The notes under the pieces were generated by a model. The model did not search any database. It was given only the letters and a program-made list of their open reading frames with translations, and was not told the DNA's origin. Shown piece by piece: positions 31,690-36,555 of a stretch of 36,555 bases of DNA (positions within the stretch are counted from its first letter, which is position 1; every line of letters starts with the position of its first letter). The stretch is from an uncultured Acidobacteriota bacterium (GTDB taxonomy: Bacteria > Acidobacteriota > Thermoanaerobaculia > UBA5066). Where the stretch lies: positions 1-36,555 of the forward strand of contig CALAQS010000296.1 of the NCBI GenBank assembly GCA_937888435.1, written 5' to 3'. The translations under genes were made by a program, and so were the position numbers.

Positions 31690-32910
31690 TCAGCCGCGGA
31701 AGAAAATCAGCGTGAGAAGCAGGAACAGCGGCAGAAGGACGGCCGCTGCACGCGCCGCATAACCGAAGAACGACGGCATCGCCACGCCGCGGGACACCGC
31801 GATGGACCGCACGAGAAAGTTGGGCGCGTTTCCTATGTATGTCAGGCCGCCGAAGAAGACGGCCCCCACCGAAATCGCCTCCAGGATGTTCGCCGGAACG
31901 CCCGCCACTTCCGGCCGGCCCAGGCCGCGCGCGACCGCGAAGAACGCGGCGTACGTGGGCGCGTTGTCGAGCAACGCGGAGAGCGATCCCGCTGCCCAGA
32001 AGAAATGCCACGGACGCGTGAGACCGAGCGTCGGCGCCCTCTCGCGCAGCACGACGAGCGCCGGTTCCATTGCGACGAAGATGCCCGCGAAGAGAATCGC
32101 CACTTCGAGGATCGGGTGCCACGAAAAGCCGACCTTCTCCCGCTGCCCCCGGGGCGTCAGAGGGAAGCTCGCGGCCGCGCACGCGAGATAGGCGGCCTCG
32201 CGGAACGGCGAGTCGAGAAGTGCCGTGGCGCCGACGACGCCGGCGAGCAGCAGAAAGTTCCATCGCCCCGTCACGCGGATCGGCCGTCTCGTCGTCTCGT
32301 CGGCGCGAAGAGCCTTGGGCGACTCCCGCGCGTGCTCCCGCCGCTCGACCAGGTAGTACACACCGAGGAGGAGGCCGATCGCCAAAGCCCACTCCTCGAC
32401 GAGCCGCAGCGTCCAGAAGAGGGGCACGCCGGCGAGATATCCGAGGAAGAGCGGCGGATTGCCCAGCGGCGTGAGGCAGCCGCCCACGTTGGAGACCACG
32501 AGAATGAAAAAGAGCACCGTGTGTGACACGTTTTTCCGCTCGGAATTGACCTCGAGGACGATCTGGATGAGGAGCACCGACGCCCCGATCGTCCCGATGA
32601 TCGACGCCAGAAGCCCGCCCAGAAGGAGGAGCCCGGTGTTCGTCGCGGGGTGCGCGGGGACGTCGCCCGTGACGCGGATGCCCGAGGCGACGACGTACAG
32701 CGAGCCGAGGAGCAGGACGAACGCGACGTAATCGTGCGCGACCTGGCCGAGGGCTTGCGGCCGGCCCACGACGATCGGCAATGCCGCGAGAGAGGCCACG
32801 ATCGCCTGAAAGCCGGGCCGGCTCCAACGGCCGGGGATGACGAGGGGCAGGATCGCGATCGAGAGGACGAGAGCGACAAAGGGCAGAAGCCAGAGGACAG
32901 GAGTGCCCAT
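31690..32910 (-). CDS. NhaD/ArsB-type ion transporter (probable Na+/H+ antiporter)
   Basis: Inner-membrane protein of 406 residues with about ten to twelve hydrophobic segments. IIGTIGASVLLIQIVLEVNS near residue 115, CLTPLGNPPLFLGYLAGVPL near 150, SLSALLDNAPTYAAFFAVAR near 312 and GLTYIGNAPNFLVRSIAVSR near 360 are internal-repeat landmarks of the citrate/arsenite/NhaD ion-transporter superfamily; the NPP and NAP turns match sodium/proton antiporters better than arsenite pumps. The ATG at 32910 was taken because the first helix begins at once (LWLLPFVALVLSIAILPLV); upstream residues are shadow sequence. It follows the aldehyde dehydrogenase by 14 bases, apparently in one transcript with bactofilin. 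Confidence 0.85.
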   Translation of the reverse strand: MGTPVLWLLPFVALVLSIAILPLVIPGRWSRPGFQAIVASLAALPIVVGRPQALGQVAHDYVAFVLLLGSLYVVASGIRVTGDVPAHPATNTGLLLLGGLLASIIGTIGASVLLIQIVLEVNSERKNVSHTVLFFILVVSNVGGCLTPLGNPPLFLGYLAGVPLFWTLRLVEEWALAIGLLLGVYYLVERREHARESPKALRADETTRRPIRVTGRWNFLLLAGVVGATALLDSPFREAAYLACAAASFPLTPRGQREKVGFSWHPILEVAILFAGIFVAMEPALVVLRERAPTLGLTRPWHFFWAAGSLSALLDNAPTYAAFFAVARGLGRPEVAGVPANILEAISVGAVFFGGLTYIGNAPNFLVRSIAVSRGVAMPSFFGYAARAAAVLLPLFLLLTLIFFRG

Positions 32911-32924
32911 CCGCTCCGGCCCTT

Positions 32925-34454
32925 TCAGGTCCTCTTCTTCGGTGGTCGGGCGGCTCCGGCCGGGACGTCGATCTGGGCCTTCTGGATCGTGCCCGAGTAG
33001 TCGACGTAGATCGACTTCCACTCGCTGAAAACGTCCAGGGCGGCGAGACCCGCCTCACGGTGCCCGTTCCCCGTCTTTTTCACGCCGCCGAACGGCAGGT
33101 GCGTCTCTGCGCCGATCGTCGGAAGATTCACGTAGAAAATTCCGGCTTCGAGGTCGCGCATCGCGACGAAGGCTTTGTTCACGTCCTGCGTGAAGATGGC
33201 CGACGAGAGGCCGTAGTCGCTGTCGTTCGCGATGTCGATCCCCTCCTCGAGCGACGTGATCGGCACGATGGACGTCACGGGCCCGAAGATCTCCTCGCGC
33301 GCGACGCGCATCCTGCGATTGCAGTCGGTGAATACGGTGGGCGCCACGAACCAGCCCTTCGTGTGCGCCTTGCCCGCGAGACGGCGGCCGCCGGCGACGC
33401 ACTTGGCGCCCTCGTCCTTTCCGATGGAGATGTAATCGAGGACCGTGTCGAGCTGGCTCTCGTTGATGGACGGCCCCATCTCGATCTTTTCGTCGAGGCC
33501 GCTGCCGACCTTCAACGCGTTCGCGCGCTCGGCGAGCATCGCCGTGAACCTCCGCACGACTTTCTTGTGGACGAGGAGGCGCGAGGACGCCGTGCAGCGC
33601 TGGCCGCTGGTGCCGAACGCGCCCCATATCGCACCGTCGACGGCGAGCTCGAGGTTCGCGTCGTCCATGACGAGAATCGGGTTCTTGCCGCCCATCTCGA
33701 GATGGACGTGCTTGAACGTGGGCGCGCACGCCTCGTTGATCGTCTGCCCCACTGCCGTCGAGCCCGTGAAGGAAACGACCTTCACGCGCGGGTCCTTGAG
33801 GAGCGGCATGCCCACCTTCGAACCGCTGCCCGTGACCACGTTGAAGACGCCGGGCGGGAGGCCCGCGTCCTCGAGAGCGCGCGCGAAGTTCACGACCGAG
33901 AGCGGCGTGTCCGTGGCAGGTTTGATGACCACCGTATTGCCGCACACGAGGGCGGCCGTCGTCTTCCAGGCCGGGATCGCCATCGGGAAGTTCCACGGCG
34001 TGATGAAGGCGCAGACGCCGATCGGCGACCGCACCGACATCGCGAACTTGTTCGGCAGCTCGGAAGGTGTCGTCTGCCCGTGCAGGCGCCGGCCCTCGCC
34101 GCCCATGAGGAAGGCCATGTCGATGGCCTCCTGGACGTCCCCGCGGGCTTCCTTGAGGACCTTTCCCATTTCGCGCGTCATGTCGCGCGCGTAGTCCTCC
34201 TTGCGGTCGCGAAGGATCTCGCCGAGGCGGTACAGAATCTCTCCCCGCTGCGGGCCCGGCACGAGGCGCCAGGATTTGTAGGCCTCGGCGGCGACGTCGA
34301 CTGCGTCTTTCGCATCGCGCGCGTCGGAGTCGGCGAAGCGGCCGACGAGGTTGGTGACGTCGGCGGGGTTGCGGTTCTCGAACGTTCGGGCGGAACGGGC
34401 GGGAACCCATTTTCCTGCGATCCAGTTTCCATGGATGGGTGCGGACGAGGCCAT
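32925..34454 (-). CDS. Aldehyde dehydrogenase family protein
   Basis: NAD(P)-dependent dehydrogenase of 509 residues with complete family features: [11 protein letters not shown] at the start, [20 protein letters not shown] near 147, [14 protein letters not shown] near 224, [20 protein letters not shown] near 247 with the catalytic Glu, [19 protein letters not shown] near 277 with the catalytic Cys, [12 protein letters not shown] near 388 and [18 protein letters not shown] near 456. The C-terminal [19 protein letters not shown] resembles semialdehyde dehydrogenases of amino-acid breakdown (aminoadipate or ketoglutarate semialdehyde types), but the substrate is unproven. The ATG at 34454 has an AAAGGAA ribosome site about 13 bases upstream. 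It lies between bactofilin (26-base gap) and the transporter. Confidence 0.93.
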   Translation of the reverse strand: MASSAPIHGNWIAGKWVPARSARTFENRNPADVTNLVGRFADSDARDAKDAVDVAAEAYKSWRLVPGPQRGEILYRLGEILRDRKEDYARDMTREMGKVLKEARGDVQEAIDMAFLMGGEGRRLHGQTTPSELPNKFAMSVRSPIGVCAFITPWNFPMAIPAWKTTAALVCGNTVVIKPATDTPLSVVNFARALEDAGLPPGVFNVVTGSGSKVGMPLLKDPRVKVVSFTGSTAVGQTINEACAPTFKHVHLEMGGKNPILVMDDANLELAVDGAIWGAFGTSGQRCTASSRLLVHKKVVRRFTAMLAERANALKVGSGLDEKIEMGPSINESQLDTVLDYISIGKDEGAKCVAGGRRLAGKAHTKGWFVAPTVFTDCNRRMRVAREEIFGPVTSIVPITSLEEGIDIANDSDYGLSSAIFTQDVNKAFVAMRDLEAGIFYVNLPTIGAETHLPFGGVKKTGNGHREAGLAALDVFSEWKSIYVDYSGTIQKAQIDVPAGAARPPKKRT

Positions 34455-34480
34455 GTCGATGCGTTCCTTTCGCGTGCGGG

Positions 34481-34879
34481 TCAGCTCGACGGCGACGGGG
34501 GTCCGGCCCCGCCGCTCATGTCGATGCGCCCCGTGAATCGGGCCCCCTCGCCGATGACGATGCGGGGAGCCTTGATGTTGCCTTCGAGAATGCCGGTCGG
34601 GAGAAGCTCCACACGCTCGTCGGCGCTCACGTTGCCGACGACGCGCCCCGCGATGGCCACCGTGCCGGCCGCGACCTCGGCCAGAACGACGCCGTGAGGG
34701 CCGACCCGAAACGCCTTCGAGATTTTCACGCGGCCTTCCAGGCGACCCTCCACGAGGACGTCTTCGTCCCCGAGGAGCTCTCCCTGGAACCGGATCTCCG
34801 GGCCGATGAAAGAAGAGCGGGACTCCGGGTCTTCACGGCCCGGGGGCGCCGGACCGCCGCTCTTTCCGAAGATCGCCAT
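34481..34879 (-). CDS. Bactofilin-family cytoskeletal protein
   Basis: 132 residues. The core (about residues 22-122) is a right-handed beta-helix of short repeats: [60 protein letters not shown] and [20 protein letters not shown]. Pro/Gly/Ser-rich tails flank it, as usual for bactofilins, which polymerise without nucleotide and scaffold cell-shape or envelope enzymes. TAGACT lies 12 bases before the ATG and no Shine-Dalgarno is present. It heads the unit with the aldehyde dehydrogenase and transporter; no peptidase partner of the kind often found beside bactofilins is in view. Confidence 0.93.
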   Translation of the reverse strand: MAIFGKSGGPAPPGREDPESRSSFIGPEIRFQGELLGDEDVLVEGRLEGRVKISKAFRVGPHGVVLAEVAAGTVAIAGRVVGNVSADERVELLPTGILEGNIKAPRIVIGEGARFTGRIDMSGGAGPPSPSS

Positions 34880-34891
34880 CGCGCGGCGGCG

Positions 34892-34897
34892 AGTCTA
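34892..34897 (-). promoter_or_regulatory. -10-like hexamer of the bactofilin gene
   Basis: TAGACT on the minus strand, 12 bases before the ATG at 34879, in the 57-base gap after the second aldehyde dehydrogenase. No -35 is evident. Confidence 0.3.
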
Positions 34898-34936
34898 ACC
34901 GGGGGGAGGCGCCGCCGCCACCGGGAAGGTCCGGCT

Positions 34937-36382
34937 TCACGTCGCCAAATGGATCCGCTTGATGTAGGCCATCTCTTCGAGCTTGTCGGTCGAACCGTTC
35001 AGCCCGCTGTCGCGGATCCCGCCGATCGGCAGCGAGATGTCGCTGTAGAGCGGCCCTTCGTTGATCATGACCCTCCCGGCCGCGAGATCCCGGCCGATGG
35101 CCGACGCCGCCGCAGGCTCTCCGAAGACGCTCGCGCCGAGCCCGTACCGGCCGTCGTTGGCCAGAGCGACTACCTCCTCGAGGGTGTCGAAGACCACGAA
35201 GGAACGAACGGGAGCAAAAGCCTCCTCGGTCCAGAGGAAGGGCTTCTCCTCCTCGCTCCGCCCCAGGATCTGCGCCTTCTCGAACTCGATCAGCGTCGGG
35301 GTGAAGAACGGGGCGTCGGCCTTGCCGCCGATGAGAAGACGGCCGCCGCGCTCCAGGGCCTCCCGGACCTGATACGTCGCGATGTCCAGGCTCTCGTGCT
35401 TTCCGATGGGGCCGATGTCCGTCTCCTCGTCGCGCGGATCGCCCACCTTCAGCCCGCGGATACCCTCGACGAGGCGCTCCCGAAAGTCCATGGCGATCGA
35501 GCGCTGCACGAGGAACCGCTTTGCGGCGATGCAGAGCTGCCCGCTGTGCGCGAAACCTCCGAGGAGGCCGGCGGCGGCAGCCTGCGCAAGGTCCGCGCTC
35601 TCGAGGACGATGAACGGGTCGTTCCCCGCGAGCTCGGGGACGTACTTCTTCATCCGGCCGCCAACATGGAGCATGCACTCGCCGAGCGTCTTTTTCGTTC
35701 TCTCGAGGTAAGAGCCCATCTTGATCAGGTTGTCCTTGCCGACGGGGCTGGATGCATAGTGGACGAGGACGTCGACCTCGGGGTTCTCGATGAACTCCCA
35801 CGCGGCGTCTTCCCCGGGGCAGGTCGAGATCTGGACACTGTCGGCCGGACAGCCAGCCTCGACGGCGATCTGGACGAGCCGCTGGCAGATGAGAGGAACC
35901 AGGCTCGAGGGCTTCTCCACCACGGAGTTCCCGGCCCCGAGGGCGCAGAGCATCGTGTAAAGCGGCACGACGAGAGGCGTGTTGCGCGGCGGGAGGACTC
36001 CGACCACTCCGTACGGCTCGCGGGTGAGGAAGTTCCTTCCCGAAGCGGCGGGGAGCTCCCGAGGTTTGAGGAGCTCCAGCCTGCGTTCGAGACTCGCCGC
36101 GCTCGCGATGGCCCGGTCCATCTCCCACCGCGCGAACTTGCGGGGCTGGCCGCCCTCCCGGACCATCAGCTCCTCGAGCTCGGCACGGCGCTCTCCGAGG
36201 CGCAGCGCGATGCGGCGCCCGAGCTCGGCGCGCTGCTCGAAGCTCGTCCCCCTGACGGCCCCCTTGACCTGGAATGCCCGGTGGATCTTCGCGCGGAGGT
36301 CCCGGCGCGTGTCCTCCTGCACCTCGCCGATCACCTCGCCCGAGTACTTGTCGCGGATCTCGGACGTTCTGAGCGCCAGCAT
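34937..36382 (-). CDS. Divergent aldehyde dehydrogenase family protein
   Basis: 481 residues. The catalytic Cys is in GGFAHSGQLCIAAKRFLVQ near residue 283 and the Glu in YVPELAGNDPFIVLESADLA near 251; EEAFAPVRSFVVFDTLEEVV near 389 and LPIGGIRDSGLNGSTDKLEE near 450 close the fold. The ELxGNDPFIV form is close to non-phosphorylating glyceraldehyde-3-phosphate and lactaldehyde dehydrogenases. Two normally constant sites differ: VLPPRNTPLVVPLYTM replaces the TPWNFP loop, and VDVLVHYASSPVGKDNL replaces the FTGSTxxG cofactor loop. It may use an altered cofactor mode or substrate. TGC-TAGCAT lies 12 bases before the ATG. It is separate from bactofilin by 57 bases and follows the amidohydrolase by 33. 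Confidence 0.88.
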   Translation of the reverse strand: MLALRTSEIRDKYSGEVIGEVQEDTRRDLRAKIHRAFQVKGAVRGTSFEQRAELGRRIALRLGERRAELEELMVREGGQPRKFARWEMDRAIASAASLERRLELLKPRELPAASGRNFLTREPYGVVGVLPPRNTPLVVPLYTMLCALGAGNSVVEKPSSLVPLICQRLVQIAVEAGCPADSVQISTCPGEDAAWEFIENPEVDVLVHYASSPVGKDNLIKMGSYLERTKKTLGECMLHVGGRMKKYVPELAGNDPFIVLESADLAQAAAAGLLGGFAHSGQLCIAAKRFLVQRSIAMDFRERLVEGIRGLKVGDPRDEETDIGPIGKHESLDIATYQVREALERGGRLLIGGKADAPFFTPTLIEFEKAQILGRSEEEKPFLWTEEAFAPVRSFVVFDTLEEVVALANDGRYGLGASVFGEPAAASAIGRDLAAGRVMINEGPLYSDISLPIGGIRDSGLNGSTDKLEEMAYIKRIHLAT

Positions 36383-36394
36383 TTTCTTCGCAGG

Positions 36395-36400
36395 ATGCTA
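36395..36400 (-). promoter_or_regulatory. Extended -10-like element of the divergent aldehyde dehydrogenase
   Basis: TGC-TAGCAT on the minus strand ends 12 bases before the ATG at 36382, in the 33-base gap after the amidohydrolase stop. GAAGAAA before the ATG is at best a weak ribosome site. Confidence 0.35.
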
Positions 36401-36415
36401 GCACCGCGCGCGCTG

Positions 36416-36555
36416 TCACCCCGAGGCGAAGAGCGCGGCGGCGTTGTCGAAAAGGATCTTCCGCCGCACCGCGTCCGAAAGAGGAAGCGCGAGGAAATCA
36501 TCGACGTTCCGGCGCATCGAGCGGACTCCCTTCGAGGGCCAGTCCGTTCCCCACA
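36416..36555 (-). CDS. Amidohydrolase C-terminal tail (cut by window edge)
   Basis: Only the last 46 codons are visible, ending at the TGA at 36418-36416. The frame opens with WGTDWPSKGVRSMRRNVDDF and continues LALPLSDAVRRKILFDNAAA before ending LFASG. The GTDWP turn and the LPLSxxxRxKILxDNAxxLF tail are typical of amidohydrolase-2 (TIM-barrel metal hydrolase or decarboxylase) proteins; the Asp in GTDWP is normally a metal or catalytic residue. The rest of the gene and its function are outside the window. Confidence 0.75.
   Translation of the reverse strand, partial: WGTDWPSKGVRSMRRNVDDFLALPLSDAVRRKILFDNAAALFASG

Overview
The window is about 36.5 kb of high-GC, densely packed bacterial DNA from a Gram-negative cell: it carries a complete Tol-Pal module, an LPS-assembly lipoprotein gene (lptE), lspA and lgt. 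The S55-type protease, the mixture of housekeeping genes and the base composition are compatible with Acidobacteriota. That placement is an inference from gene content, not a measured phylogeny. I saw no tRNA, rRNA, CRISPR array, insertion sequence or phage gene.

Layout. (1) 1-3.4 kb, minus strand: a PabC-like aminotransferase preceded by only the C-terminal tail of a pabB gene, then a reductase of the acyl-CoA/thioester reductase type and an aldehyde dehydrogenase that runs off the left edge. (2) 3.4-3.8 kb, plus: a hotdog thioesterase. (3) 3.8-11.9 kb, minus: a tightly coupled row with an exported S55 (SpoIVB-like) protein, an exported beta-propeller protein, a lipoprotein solute-binding protein, two peptide-type ABC permeases and coaD. 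No ABC ATPase is present. (4) 11.9-17.1 kb, plus: tolQ-tolR-tolA-tolB-pal-cpoB and rpsT. (5) 17.1-24.9 kb, minus: leuS-lptE; ribH-nusB-transglutaminase; and a Gfo/Idh oxidoreductase, MTA phosphorylase and PfkB kinase operon (probable purine salvage). (6) 25.0-31.7 kb, plus: ileS-lspA-lgt-rluD and a class I aminotransferase. (7) 31.7-36.5 kb, minus: bactofilin, aldehyde dehydrogenase and an NhaD/ArsB-like transporter, a second divergent aldehyde dehydrogenase, and the C-terminal tail of an amidohydrolase.

Two signals are not explained by ordinary annotation. The first is a family of short, low-GC, purine-rich sequences with a core close to GAAGATTTTCTTAGAAGGG. They recur in both orientations, mostly inside essential genes (ileS at least five times, leuS, mtnP, tolB, rluD) and once beside the pabB remnant. 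They stay in frame and fall in variable loops or N-terminal extensions, which recalls Rickettsia palindromic elements although the sequence is different. The second is that most genes at the head of a transcription unit have a TANNNT -10-like hexamer 9-12 bases before the start codon and no Shine-Dalgarno sequence, which suggests leaderless mRNAs, whereas downstream genes start by ATGA/GTGA overlap or have a Shine-Dalgarno.

Other points of interest are an S55 protease domain whose catalytic motifs appear in an order circularly permuted relative to Bacillus SpoIVB, overlapping start codons of two divergent genes (tolQ and the S55 gene share the sequence CATG), and a pabB reduced to a tail still translationally coupled to pabC.
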